This document shows positions 8,305 through 16,186 of a stretch of 64,000 nt of DNA, in pieces. The position numbers were made by a program, and so were the translations under genes. Source of the stretch: Collinsella aerofaciens. Its GTDB lineage: Bacteria; Actinomycetota; Coriobacteriia; Coriobacteriales; Coriobacteriaceae. How positions within the stretch are numbered: the first letter of the stretch is position 1; the number at the start of each line of letters is the position of its first letter. The notes below the pieces were generated by a model. The model had not been told where the DNA came from, did no database searches, and saw only the letters and a program-made list of their open reading frames with translations. The stretch is taken from assembly GCF_028206795.1 (NCBI RefSeq), contig NZ_JAQLFJ010000004.1:4571-68570 (forward strand), in the 5' to 3' direction.

Positions 8305-9822
8305 ATGGCGTTTTATCTGGGTATTGATATTGGGACAAGCGCCTCTAAAGGCGTTTTAATCGATGATCGATGCAACATCGTTTGCCAAGCCTCTTGCGGA
8401 CACGAGACGGACAACCCGCGTGACGGATGGTACCAGCATGATGCGGAGGCGGTTTGGTGGGGCGATTTTTGCCGCTTGTCGCGTGAGTTGGTGGTGCGAT
8501 CGGGGGTTAACGCGGTGCAGATCGGATGCGTGGGCCTTTCCGCATTGGGTTGCGACTGCGTACCGGTCGATACCGAGTGCAACGCGCTGGCGCCCGCGAT
8601 TTTATATGGAGTCGATGCGCGTTCGAAGCCGCAGATTGACGAGCTTCTTTCCGAATATGGGTCAGATCGCGCACGCGAGCTTTTCGGGCACGATCCCTGT
8701 TCGTCAGATATTGCTCCCAAGATCTTGTGGTTTAAGGAGAATATGCCCGAGGTGCACGAACGTGCCGCGAAGTTCCTGACGGCGTCATCGTTTCTATGCG
8801 CAAAGTTGACGGGGCGTTTTACGGTGGACCGTTATTTGGCGGAGGATTTTCTTCCCCTATATGACCGCTACACTTGGAAGGTTGATGCTCGGGAATGTGC
8901 TCGTTTCTGCCGGCCTGACCAGATGGCGGAGGTAATGTCGGCTACCGATATTGCTGGGGTGATTACGCAGCCTGCGGCTGAGGCGACGGGGCTCGCGGCG
9001 GGGACACCCGTCTTGGTGGGAACGGGCGACTCTGGTGCCGAGGCCATTTCGACGGGTGTATTCCGTCCCGGCGATATGATGGTTCAGTTGGGGAGCACGG
9101 CGTATTTCATCTACTTAGCTGATCATATGGTCGATGATGCTCGCCTGTGGCCAGGGACGTTTATCATTCCCGGAACTTACGGGATCTGCGCGGGGACCAA
9201 TACAGCGGGTGCACTCACATCGTGGCTGCGCCAAGAGCTGTATCGCGACGCCGTGGAGGCCGAGGACCACGGTGGCCCCGATGCATATTCGGTTATGGCG
9301 CATGATGCCGCCGATGTGGCGCCGGGTGCCGATGGGCTCCTGTGTCTGCCGTACTTTGCGGGGGAGCGTACTCCGCTCAACGATCCCGAGGCGCGTGGCG
9401 TCTTCTTTGGCCTGACCGGAAGGCATACGCGAGCACATATGGTTCGCGCCGCCTTGGAAGGCGTCGCGTATACCGTTGCATCCCATGTCGACATTATCGA
9501 GCGAGAGCATGGACTGCCAATTGGGCGCATTATGCTTGTCGGAGGTGGAACCAAGAATCCAGTTTGGATGCAAGCTATCGCCGATGTATGCGGGCGCGAG
9601 GTCTCGGTTGCCAAGGTTACGGTGGGCGCATGCTTCGGCGATGCCATCATGGCGGCTCTCGCAGGTGGCGCCTATGCATCATGGGATGAGCTCGCCCAAG
9701 TCCTTGGCGTTGCGCAAACAATCGTGCCCGATATGGCTGCCCACGAGTTATATGCGTCGCGTCGTCATATCTTTGACGAATTGTATGCACGCAACTGTGA
9801 TCTCATGCACGAATTGGTGTAA
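8305..9822 (+). CDS. FGGY-family carbohydrate kinase (xylulokinase-like)
   Basis: A 505-residue sugar kinase. The N-terminal ATPase motif 'LGIDIGTSASKGVLID' and a second-domain motif 'IMLVGGGTKNPVWMQAIADV' are typical of FGGY kinases, as is 'LPYFAGERTPLNDPEARG'. Catalytic Asp is expected in the 'ILYGVDARS' segment. Length fits xylulokinase and related enzymes. It is the last gene of the operon and is followed by a terminator at 9850-9891. It may phosphorylate a ketose released by the upstream enzymes. Substrate specificity in this family is not safely read from sequence. Confidence 0.8.
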   Translation: MAFYLGIDIGTSASKGVLIDDRCNIVCQASCGHETDNPRDGWYQHDAEAVWWGDFCRLSRELVVRSGVNAVQIGCVGLSALGCDCVPVDTECNALAPAILYGVDARSKPQIDELLSEYGSDRARELFGHDPCSSDIAPKILWFKENMPEVHERAAKFLTASSFLCAKLTGRFTVDRYLAEDFLPLYDRYTWKVDARECARFCRPDQMAEVMSATDIAGVITQPAAEATGLAAGTPVLVGTGDSGAEAISTGVFRPGDMMVQLGSTAYFIYLADHMVDDARLWPGTFIIPGTYGICAGTNTAGALTSWLRQELYRDAVEAEDHGGPDAYSVMAHDAADVAPGADGLLCLPYFAGERTPLNDPEARGVFFGLTGRHTRAHMVRAALEGVAYTVASHVDIIEREHGLPIGRIMLVGGGTKNPVWMQAIADVCGREVSVAKVTVGACFGDAIMAALAGGAYASWDELAQVLGVAQTIVPDMAAHELYASRRHIFDELYARNCDLMHELV

Positions 9823-9849
9823 TGCTGCCGAATTGTACTGCCTTCCAAT

Positions 9850-9891
9850 AGGGACTGCGTTGTGTGATTCGCATGTCCCTTGGCATTTTTT
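9850..9891 (+). terminator. rho-independent terminator of the frl-like operon
   Basis: AGGGAC pairs with GTCCCT, and an inner GCG pairs with CGC, over 9850-9880. TTGGCATTTTTT follows. It ends the rightward operon just before the convergent tatD gene. Confidence 0.7.
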
Positions 9892-9902
9892 GCCCACAGG
9901 GG

Positions 9903-10685
9903 TTAGCGAAGGTCAAATACAGAGTGCGCATTTGCTAAAACTGCCGATTCGATGCGCTTTATGTCACAGTTTTTGAGTGAGGCGATGCGTTCTGAGGTCC
10001 ATGCAAGCGATCTGATGAGCGACTGCGCGCTTGTTTCTGTGTTTGGCTCGGTCGGCGCATCGGTCTCGAGCAGTAAACGGTCGAGTGGAATCTGTCGTGC
10101 GTATTCGCGTCCTCGTTTGGACGCGAGCATGCGTTCGTTGACAGAAAAATAGCAGCCCGCATTACGCGCGCGGACGAGCTCGTCTGAGGTGCCGCTAAAC
10201 CAGTGGAAGATGATAGCGGGGGAGTCGGGGTTTGGGATGAGTAGCCCGTGCGATTCTAGGGCGTCCAGCGCAGTTCCTGCCGAACGAACGGCGTGAATTG
10301 ATATCACGCGCCCGGCAAGAGGACGCTGCACGAGCACATCGCAGAGCCGGTCAAGTGCCTGTATTTGCAGCGACTCGCTTCCGGCAAAGCGCTCGGAAAA
10401 GTCGAGTCCGACTTCACCGATGTGGCGCTCTTGGGCGGCAACTTCGCAAAGCAGATCGACTTCGGTAGAACCACAGCGGCCGTCGGCGAGCCACCAGGGG
10501 TGAAGCCCAATGCCGGCGATGATGCCTGGTTGGCGACGGGCACGCTCGTTTGCGGCCGAAAAGTCGCGTGGATCGACGCCGCAATCAAATAGACCCAAGC
10601 CCAGTGCCGTCGCCTCATCGGCAACGGCGTCCGGGTGAGCCATTAAATCAAGATGGCAGTGTGCATCAATTAACTGGGGCCCCAT
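9903..10685 (-). CDS. TatD-family metal-dependent hydrolase
   Basis: A 260-residue TatD-type enzyme with all metal-site motifs: 'LIDAHCHLD' at the N terminus, 'IGEVGLDF', 'ISIHAVRS', 'IIFHWFSGT' and 'LLETDAP'. TatD proteins are 3'-5' DNA/RNA exonucleases or D-aminoacyl hydrolases. I prefer ATG 10685, which places the motif close to the N terminus as in homologues; a GTG at 10700 overlaps the last base of the upstream tcdA stop. The two genes form a leftward operon. The sequence between the Asp and His motifs is a little short but shows no break. Confidence 0.8.
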   Translation of the reverse strand: MGPQLIDAHCHLDLMAHPDAVADEATALGLGLFDCGVDPRDFSAANERARRQPGIIAGIGLHPWWLADGRCGSTEVDLLCEVAAQERHIGEVGLDFSERFAGSESLQIQALDRLCDVLVQRPLAGRVISIHAVRSAGTALDALESHGLLIPNPDSPAIIFHWFSGTSDELVRARNAGCYFSVNERMLASKRGREYARQIPLDRLLLETDAPTEPNTETSAQSLIRSLAWTSERIASLKNCDIKRIESAVLANAHSVFDLR

Positions 10686-10699
10686 CTCGGCGCGCTCCA

Positions 10700-11494
10700 C
10701 TAGTCTAGGCGCTGGCCATCGGCGCGCACGCGTTCGGTACCACGCCCACTGATCTGGCGGATAACCTCGCCGGCGATTATCTGGCCCATGATGGGCGGCA
10801 TAAAGCTGGCGGTGCCCAACTCGGTACGCTCGTGGATATTGGACGGGTCGCGGGGTTGGGTCTTAACCGATTCCTCGCAGCTAAACAGCACGTGCAGGCT
10901 CTTGATTCCGCGCTTCTTGCATTCTTTGCGCATGATGCGGCTCATGGGGTCACGTACCGTATCGAAGATGTCGGCAAAGCGGAGGCACTCGGGATGGAGC
11001 TTGTTGGCCCCGCCCATGGAGCTAACCAAACGGATGTCGTGGTCCTGAGCATATTTGGCAATGGTGAGCTTGGCCGAGATGGTGTCGATGGCGTCGACGA
11101 CGTAGTCGAGCTTGCCGTCCGTCTGCTCCAAAACGCTCGCAAAGAACTCGTCGATGTTATCGCTCAACAGGTATTCAGTTCGCTTGATGACGGTGGCGGC
11201 AGGATTGATATCGTGGATCATGGCCTCCATCACGTCAACCTTGCGCTTGCCGACGGTGCTGTGAAAGGCGATGGCCTGGCGATTGATATTGCTGGGCGCG
11301 ATGATGTCCTTATCCAGAATGACGAAATGTCCGATGCCGCCGCGGGCGAGTGCCTCGCAGCAGTTGGAGCCCACGCCTCCGCAGCCGAGCACCAGTACCG
11401 TAGCATCGGCGAGCTTGTCGAGTGCCTCGCGGCCCATGATGATTTCGAGCTTGGTATCGCGCGTCTCGACGAGAGCAGTAGCGTTTTCGGTCAT
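10700..11494 (-). CDS. tcdA: tRNA threonylcarbamoyladenosine dehydratase (TcdA/CsdL)
   Basis: A 264-residue ThiF/MoeB-like E1 enzyme. 'VLVLGCGGVGSNCCEAL' is the nucleotide-binding loop, 'DKDIIAPSNINRQ' follows it, and 'DYVVDAIDTISAK' and 'LVSSMGGANKLHP' are characteristic of TcdA. The enzyme uses ATP to cyclise t6A at position 37 of ANN-decoding tRNAs. I chose the second ATG (11494), because GGAGG is directly next to the first ATG at 11500. It is leftward and leads into tatD. Confidence 0.85.
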   Translation of the reverse strand: MTENATALVETRDTKLEIIMGREALDKLADATVLVLGCGGVGSNCCEALARGGIGHFVILDKDIIAPSNINRQAIAFHSTVGKRKVDVMEAMIHDINPAATVIKRTEYLLSDNIDEFFASVLEQTDGKLDYVVDAIDTISAKLTIAKYAQDHDIRLVSSMGGANKLHPECLRFADIFDTVRDPMSRIMRKECKKRGIKSLHVLFSCEESVKTQPRDPSNIHERTELGTASFMPPIMGQIIAGEVIRQISGRGTERVRADGQRLD

Positions 11495-11581
11495 AGACAT
11501 CCTCCGATGGGGAAGCGAATCGTGTTTTAGCTATCGTCATTATAGGTATTATCGCGATTTCATTTGAGCCCTTGGGGTTTG

Positions 11582-11610
11582 TTGAAATGGGATCGGGATT
11601 CGCATAAGAT
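11582..11610 (+). promoter_or_regulatory. sigma70-type promoter for a small RNA
   Basis: TTGAAA (11582-11587) and TAAGAT (11605-11610) are separated by 17 bases. No reading frame begins in the 100 bases downstream; a terminator does follow, so the unit looks self-contained. Confidence 0.6.
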
Positions 11611-11616
11611 TGAAGC

Positions 11617-11713
11617 AGATGGCACCCGTTGCAGCGGGTTGGCCAACTCCGAAACACGTTTATGGCGTGAGAAGTGGCCGTCTTCGCATTACGCGGAGGC
11701 GGCTATTTTTTTT
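11617..11713 (+). ncRNA. candidate free-standing small RNA, about 97 nt
   Basis: Between a promoter (11582-11610) and a strong terminator (11677-11713) lies a sequence with no credible open frame. It can fold: ACCCG pairs with CGGGT around 11624-11639, CACG with CGTG near 11655-11670, and GGCCA near 11641 can pair with TGGCC near 11675. The RNA would end before the separate sdpR promoter. It lacks the GGAAG tetraloop region of SRP RNA, and I do not recognise a named family. No RNA data are available here, so it stays a prediction. Confidence 0.5.
11677..11713 (+). terminator. strong rho-independent terminator
   Basis: Arms of 11 bases (11677-11687 and 11693-11703) pair with two G-T wobbles around a five-base loop, and eight T residues follow at 11706-11713. 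It ends the small RNA unit upstream of the sdpR promoter. Confidence 0.85.
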
Positions 11714-11723
11714 GAGTACAAGA

Positions 11724-11761
11724 TTAGATAGTTAGACAAACATCTAAATATCGAGTATAGT
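11724..11761 (+). promoter_or_regulatory. sdpR promoter with overlapping operator
   Basis: TTAGAC (11732-11737) and TATAGT (11756-11761) have an 18-base spacer. An inverted repeat, TTAGAT at 11724-11729 and ATCTAA at 11742-11747, brackets the -35 box. This is where an SdpR-like autorepressor would be expected to bind. Confidence 0.6.
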
Positions 11762-11795
11762 GTGCGCGTCATGAGAGATGATGAGAGGAGGTCTT

Positions 11796-12074
11796 ATGCC
11801 GGGAGAGGGTTTTAAGGCGCTTGCCGATCCAACGCGACGGCGCATTTTGGAGTTGCTGCGCGAGGGCAATTGCACGGCGGGGGAGCTTGCCGAGCATTTC
11901 GATATCAGTAAGCCGTCGCTGAGCCATCACTTGGCGACGCTCAAAAACGCCGGGTTGGTGACCGACGAGCGCCATGGCCAAAACATCGTATACAGCTTAA
12001 ACACCACCGTCATGCAGGACTTGATCGGTTGGTTTATGGGCTTTACAAACACGGAAGGTGATAAGGATGAATAA
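11796..12074 (+). CDS. SdpR-like ArsR-family autorepressor
   Basis: A 92-residue winged-helix repressor. 'KALADPTRRRILELLREG' followed by 'TAGELAEHFDISKPSLSHHLATLKNAGLV' is the ArsR/SdpR DNA-binding core. There are no Cys residues of a metal-sensing type, apart from one in the first helix pair, so metal sensing is unlikely. Length and partner gene match B. subtilis SdpR, which is sequestered by the membrane protein SdpI. AGGAGG precedes ATG 11796. It overlaps the sdpI start by eight bases, and a palindromic operator overlaps its promoter. Confidence 0.8.
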   Translation: MPGEGFKALADPTRRRILELLREGNCTAGELAEHFDISKPSLSHHLATLKNAGLVTDERHGQNIVYSLNTTVMQDLIGWFMGFTNTEGDKDE

Positions 12075-12786
12075 CGAAAACAAGGGCATTCACGCCACGG
12101 GGGTATCGCGGCGTGTGTGGATTGCGCTGATCGCTCTGTGCGTCGCCAATGTCGTAGCGCACCTCATAGTGATGCCGAGCTTGCCTGCGCAGATTCCTAC
12201 GCACTGGGGCGCGAACGGCGCCGTCGACGGTTGGGGTCCTAGCTGGATGGCCTCCGCGCTCGGCGTGCTGCCTCTGGCACTTCTTGCGATGTTCTACGTC
12301 GTGCCACGCATTGACCCCAAGGGCGAGGCGTATCGAACCTCGGGCAAGTTCTATCAGGGCTTCGTAATCGCCTTCACCTTGTTTATGTGCGCCATAAGCT
12401 GGTTGGGTGAGCTTACGGTCTGGGGCGTGGTGCCGGCGGTCGGTTTGGTCAACGTGCTGATTTCCGGTGCTGTCGGTCTGCTGTTCATCGGCGTAGGCAA
12501 CTACTTGCCGCGTGTGAAGCGGAACTATACACTCGGTATCAAGACGCCCTGGGCGCTTGCCGATCCCGAGAACTGGCGCCGTACGCAGCGCTTTGGCGGT
12601 GCCTGCTTTATGGTGCTGGGTGTTGGCCTGATTGCGATGGGCGTGGCGGGCAGCGTGCTTTCGAGTGAAGTCGTCGCCGCGGTGATTGCGGTTCTGGCGT
12701 TGGTTCGGTCGGAGCCGTCTACGTCTACTCGTATCTGCTGTGGCGCAAATCGCAGCGAGCCGCTCGTTAAGGTTGCGGAAAACTAG
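12067..12786 (+). CDS. SdpI-family membrane protein with frameshifted C terminus
   Basis: A 239-residue DUF1648/SdpI protein with about six membrane segments. 'LPAQIPTHWGANGAVDGWG' is the DUF1648 signature, and 'NYTLGIKTPWALADPENWRRTQRFGG' is the SdpI signature. SdpI proteins give immunity to SDP-type toxins or act as signal receptors that bind SdpR. The last 30 residues in this frame are polar and unlike the family. Reading one base back from 12702 gives instead 'GSVGAVYVYSYLLWRKSQ' and a stop at 12770, a normal final helix. A single-base deletion near 12700 is the simplest explanation; a sequencing error is also possible. Confidence 0.75.
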   Translation: MNNENKGIHATGVSRRVWIALIALCVANVVAHLIVMPSLPAQIPTHWGANGAVDGWGPSWMASALGVLPLALLAMFYVVPRIDPKGEAYRTSGKFYQGFVIAFTLFMCAISWLGELTVWGVVPAVGLVNVLISGAVGLLFIGVGNYLPRVKRNYTLGIKTPWALADPENWRRTQRFGGACFMVLGVGLIAMGVAGSVLSSEVVAAVIAVLALVRSEPSTSTRICCGANRSEPLVKVAEN

Positions 12787-12834
12787 CGTACGCAGTTCAT
12801 AGTATGTTCCGGGGGACTTTTCCCAGGTAGTATT

Positions 12835-12864
12835 AGGGGGTATGGGCAACCATGCCCCTTTTTT
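12835..12864 (+). terminator. rho-independent terminator after sdpI
   Basis: GGGG and ATGG pair with CCAT and CCCC around a GCAA loop, and six T residues follow (12859-12864). Confidence 0.75.
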
Positions 12865-12955
12865 CGTTAAGTTTCAGAGCTGGTTTCCTCATTTCGTTTC
12901 CACTAAAGCGAATCAAGAATAGGGAAACAGCAGGTAGAAAGGATAAAACAGGCAA

Positions 12956-14635
12956 ATGGCAGAGTTCATCTACCAGATGTATCAGGCTCGCAAGGCCCAT
13001 GGCGACAAGGTAATCCTTGACGACGTGACCCTGAGCTTCTACCCCGGTGCCAAGATCGGCGTCGTGGGCCCCAACGGTATGGGCAAGTCGACCCTGCTCA
13101 AGATCATGGCCGGCATCGAGGAGGTCTCCAACGGCGATGCCAGGCTTACCCCCGGCTACACCGTGGGCATCCTGCAGCAGGAGCCGCCGCTCGACGACGA
13201 CAAGACCGTCATCGAGAACGTGCGCATGGCGTTTGGCGACATGATTGCCAAGGTCGATCGCTTCAACAAGATCGGCGAGGAGATGTGCGACCCGGACTGC
13301 GACATGGACGCCCTCATGGCCGAGATGGGCAAGCTCCAGGACGAGATCGACGCCGCTGATGGCTGGGATATCGATTCCAAGCTCGGCCAGGCCATGGACG
13401 CCCTGCAGCTGCCCGATTCCGACATGCCGGTCAACGTGCTTTCCGGCGGCGAGCGCCGTCGCGTGGCCCTGTGCAAGCTGCTGCTCGAGGCTCCCGACCT
13501 GCTGCTGCTTGACGAGCCCACGAACCACCTGGACGCCGAGTCGATCCTGTGGCTCGAGCACTTCCTGCACAACTACCAGGGCGCCGTTCTGGCCGTCACG
13601 CACGATCGCTACTTCCTGGATAACGTTGCCGAGTGGATCTGCGAGGTCGACCGCGGTCACCTCTATCCCTACAAGGGCAACTACTCCACGTATCTGGAGA
13701 CCAAGGCCGCGCGTATCGAGGCACAGGGCAACCGCGACGCCAAGCTCGCCAAGCGCATGGAGGCCGAGCTCGAGTGGGTGCGCAGCTCGCCCAAGGCCCG
13801 TCAGGCCAAGAACAAGGCCCGTCTGGCTCGCTATGAGGAGATGGAGGCCGAGGCCCGCGCAAGCCAGAAGCTCGACTGGACCGACATCCGCATCCCTGTG
13901 GGCCCGCGTTTGGGCAACAAGGTGCTCGAGGCCCATCACCTGCACAAGGAGTTCGATGGCCGCGTGCTCATCGATGACCTTTCGTTCACCCTGCCGCGCA
14001 ACGGCATCGTGGGCGTTATCGGCCCCAACGGTGTCGGTAAGACCACGCTGTTCAAGACGATTGTGGGTCTGGAGCCGCTGACTTCGGGCGAGCTCGAGGT
14101 GGGCGAGACCGTCAAGATTTCTTACGTCGATCAGAATCGCTCTGGCATCGACCCCGACAAGAACCTGTGGGAGGTCGTCTCGGACGGCCTGGACCACATG
14201 ATGGTCGGCGAGACCGAGGTCCCGAGCCGCGCCTATGTGGCGAGCTTTGGCTTTAAGGGCCAGGACCAGCAGAAGCGTGCCGGCGTGCTTTCCGGCGGCG
14301 AGCGCAACCGTCTGAACCTGGCGCTTACGCTCAAGCAGGGCGGCAACCTGCTGCTCCTCGACGAGCCCACGAACGACCTCGACGTCGAGACGCTTTCCTC
14401 GCTCGAGGCCGCGCTGCTCGAGTTCCCGGGCTGTTCGGTGGTCATTAGCCACGACCGTATGTTCCTGGACCGCGTCGCCACGCACATCCTGGCGTGGGAG
14501 GGCACCGACGAGAACCCGGGCAGCTGGTATTGGTTTGAGGGCAACTTTGAGGCCTATCAGGCCAACCGTATCGAGCGCCTGGGCGAGGACGCAGCCCAGC
14601 CGCATCGTATCCACAGGAAACTTACCAGGGACTAG
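12956..14635 (+). CDS. ettA: energy-dependent translational throttle protein EttA (ABC-F)
   Basis: A 559-residue ABC-F protein with two ATPase domains. Domain 1 has 'GPNGMGKST', 'LSGGERRRVAL' and 'LLLLDEPTNHLD'; domain 2 has 'GPNGVGKTT', 'LSGGERNRLNL' and 'LLLLDEPTNDLD'. The N terminus 'AEFIYQMYQARKAHGDKVILDD' and the basic arm near residues 250-300 match EttA, which binds the ribosomal E site and gates early elongation according to ADP/ATP. There are no membrane segments, as expected. The codon choice is strongly GC-ending, suggesting high expression. AGAAAGG lies about 12 bases upstream. A bidirectional terminator follows. Confidence 0.9.
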   Translation: MAEFIYQMYQARKAHGDKVILDDVTLSFYPGAKIGVVGPNGMGKSTLLKIMAGIEEVSNGDARLTPGYTVGILQQEPPLDDDKTVIENVRMAFGDMIAKVDRFNKIGEEMCDPDCDMDALMAEMGKLQDEIDAADGWDIDSKLGQAMDALQLPDSDMPVNVLSGGERRRVALCKLLLEAPDLLLLDEPTNHLDAESILWLEHFLHNYQGAVLAVTHDRYFLDNVAEWICEVDRGHLYPYKGNYSTYLETKAARIEAQGNRDAKLAKRMEAELEWVRSSPKARQAKNKARLARYEEMEAEARASQKLDWTDIRIPVGPRLGNKVLEAHHLHKEFDGRVLIDDLSFTLPRNGIVGVIGPNGVGKTTLFKTIVGLEPLTSGELEVGETVKISYVDQNRSGIDPDKNLWEVVSDGLDHMMVGETEVPSRAYVASFGFKGQDQQKRAGVLSGGERNRLNLALTLKQGGNLLLLDEPTNDLDVETLSSLEAALLEFPGCSVVISHDRMFLDRVATHILAWEGTDENPGSWYWFEGNFEAYQANRIERLGEDAAQPHRIHRKLTRD

Positions 14636-14641
14636 TTTGAT

Positions 14642-14668
14642 GTGGCAAAGGGACAGCCCCTTTGTCAC
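14642..14668 (+). repeat. extragenic GGGAC-type hairpin
   Basis: GTGGCAAAGGG pairs with CCCTTTGTCAC (one G-T wobble) seven bases after the ettA stop. Similar GGGAC-centred pieces occur at 36999-37015 and 39624-39663, so it may belong to a dispersed extragenic family. Confidence 0.5.
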
Positions 14669-14695
14669 ACGAACTTATGCTCAACCTGGGAAAAT

Positions 14696-14739
14696 AAAAA
14701 AAACGCGGCGAACGTTTTTGTGACGTTCGCCGCGTTTTG
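14696..14739. terminator. bidirectional terminator between convergent genes
   Basis: Perfect 14-bp arms (14702-14715 and 14723-14736) are flanked by an A8 run on the left and TTTT on the right. It can end both ettA (+) and the leftward gene ending at 14740. Confidence 0.85.
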
Positions 14740-16047
14740 CTATTCGTTGGATTCTTCAACCTTGTCGACGGTCCAGGTGGCTCCGAGGCCTCCGGTGGTG
14801 TTGCGGCGGATGCGCACGGTGACTTCGTGGCGCTCGCCGGCCTGCGTGTAGCGCAGGGGGAAGATTGCGCGGTTTCGCGCGGCCTCGATGCTGCCGCGTT
14901 CGCGGGCGATCCAGTAGTACTCGCCGACGATGCCGAGCGTGTCGGCGCCGTAGGGGAGATAGGTCGACAGCTGGTGTAGCAACGGGCCGGGGCAGAAGAC
15001 CTCGGTTGCGAAATCGACGGGGAAGTCCTCGGGGATGGTCGGTGCTGTGGGTGCGGGGGCCGGTGCTGCTGCGGGTACCGAAGCCGGTACCGGTGCGGGA
15101 ATTTGGTCATAGACAGGTGCGGATGCGGACTCGATGACGGGTGCAGACTCGGGCGCCGGTTCTGGCTTAACTGCGGAATCTGTCGGTTCCACGGAGACGG
15201 ATGTGTCTTCAGTCTCGGTTTTGGCGTCGGCTTGCGGGGCGTCCTCTGCCTCGACAGACGGCTTTGTCTCGACCGGCGTGGATGCCATGGTGGTGATGCC
15301 GGCGTTGGCGTTCTCGGGGTCATAGACGACCGTGAGCGAGATGGCGGGCTGCGGTGCCTCGGGCTCCGATGCCGCCTCGGTAGCGTCCTGTTCTGCGAGT
15401 TCTTCGGGCTGATCGTCCTCGGCCTCGTTGCCAAAGACATCGCTGTTTTGGAGCGCAGGCGTCTCGGGTTGGTCAGCGGCTTCTTCGGTTGTCGACTTGG
15501 GCGCTTCGTTGAGCTCCACAGTTGCTTCCTGCTCGGATATGACTTCGGGATCGGTCGTGGCGGCGATTTCGGGTTCGGCTTCTGCTGCTACCTCAATAGC
15601 GACTTCGATCTCTGTCTCGGGCTCGGGCTCCGGAGCGACTTCGGCCACGGACTCGGGCTCGGGACGCTTAACGTGCTTGGGACGCACGGCCTTCAGGTCC
15701 TTCTCGCCGCGCTTTTTCTTTTTGTAGGACTGCTTGGCGCCCTTGGTGGCCTTGGGCTTGTCCTCGCCCTTGGCAAGTGCGGCATCCCATGCCTCGTTGG
15801 CGATGACCGTGGCATACAGGCGACCGCCCTTAAAGACAGTCAGCTTAATGCAGTCGTCGAGTTCCTCGAGCAATTCGCGCGTGGACTCGAAGCCCAGGTC
15901 ATAAGCAGCCATGTCGCCAGCGGCGAGAGCCTCCTCGACCTGCGTCATAAACGTTTGCTTACCGCATCCGATTGCATCGCGCAGCAGGCGATACAGATAG
16001 ATGTGGTTGCCCAGCGAAAGCGTGGGCGTAACTATTGTATTGCTCAT
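14740..16047 (-). CDS. hypothetical protein with acidic Pro/Ala/Glu linker
   Basis: A 435-residue protein I do not recognise by name. Residues 1-100 form a compact, likely helical and winged domain ('LGFESTRELLEELDDCIKL..FKGGRLYATV') whose spacing recalls OST-HTH/LOTUS folds, though this is only a visual impression. A Lys/Arg-rich stretch follows (near 105-130). Then about 200 residues are low-complexity Glu/Pro/Ala/Thr, and the last 90 residues look folded again ('YLPYGADTLGIVGEYYWIA'). There is no signal peptide or membrane helix. GAGGAG precedes ATG 16047. An alternative long open frame reaching upstream to 16899 is a shadow of the next gene. Confidence 0.7.
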   Translation of the reverse strand: MSNTIVTPTLSLGNHIYLYRLLRDAIGCGKQTFMTQVEEALAAGDMAAYDLGFESTRELLEELDDCIKLTVFKGGRLYATVIANEAWDAALAKGEDKPKATKGAKQSYKKKKRGEKDLKAVRPKHVKRPEPESVAEVAPEPEPETEIEVAIEVAAEAEPEIAATTDPEVISEQEATVELNEAPKSTTEEAADQPETPALQNSDVFGNEAEDDQPEELAEQDATEAASEPEAPQPAISLTVVYDPENANAGITTMASTPVETKPSVEAEDAPQADAKTETEDTSVSVEPTDSAVKPEPAPESAPVIESASAPVYDQIPAPVPASVPAAAPAPAPTAPTIPEDFPVDFATEVFCPGPLLHQLSTYLPYGADTLGIVGEYYWIARERGSIEAARNRAIFPLRYTQAGERHEVTVRIRRNTTGGLGATWTVDKVEESNE

Positions 16048-16120
16048 GGCAAATCTCCTCTTTACACATGTAAAGCATCTTACCATCGCATGGCGCTCGC
16101 CATGACGGCGCCCAAGGCAA

Positions 16121-16152
16121 ACGGGCGCGACCGTTGCCGGTTCGCGCCCGTT
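16121..16152 (-). terminator. GC-rich hairpin after the leftward membrane-protein gene
   Basis: ACGGGCGCGA pairs with TCGCGCCCGT over 16122-16152. Only three T residues follow on the minus strand, so termination would be partial. Confidence 0.45.
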
Positions 16153-16186
16153 GTACAGGTCGGTTATCTGTGAGAGGCAAATGTGC

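Noticed and set aside
11617..11713. Signal recognition particle RNA
   Set aside because: Size is right but the conserved GGAAG tetraloop and internal-loop sequences are absent.
12833..14668. A 611-codon minus-strand frame opposite ettA
   Set aside because: It is the complement of a highly biased GC-rich gene with clear ABC-F motifs; its own translation has no domain.
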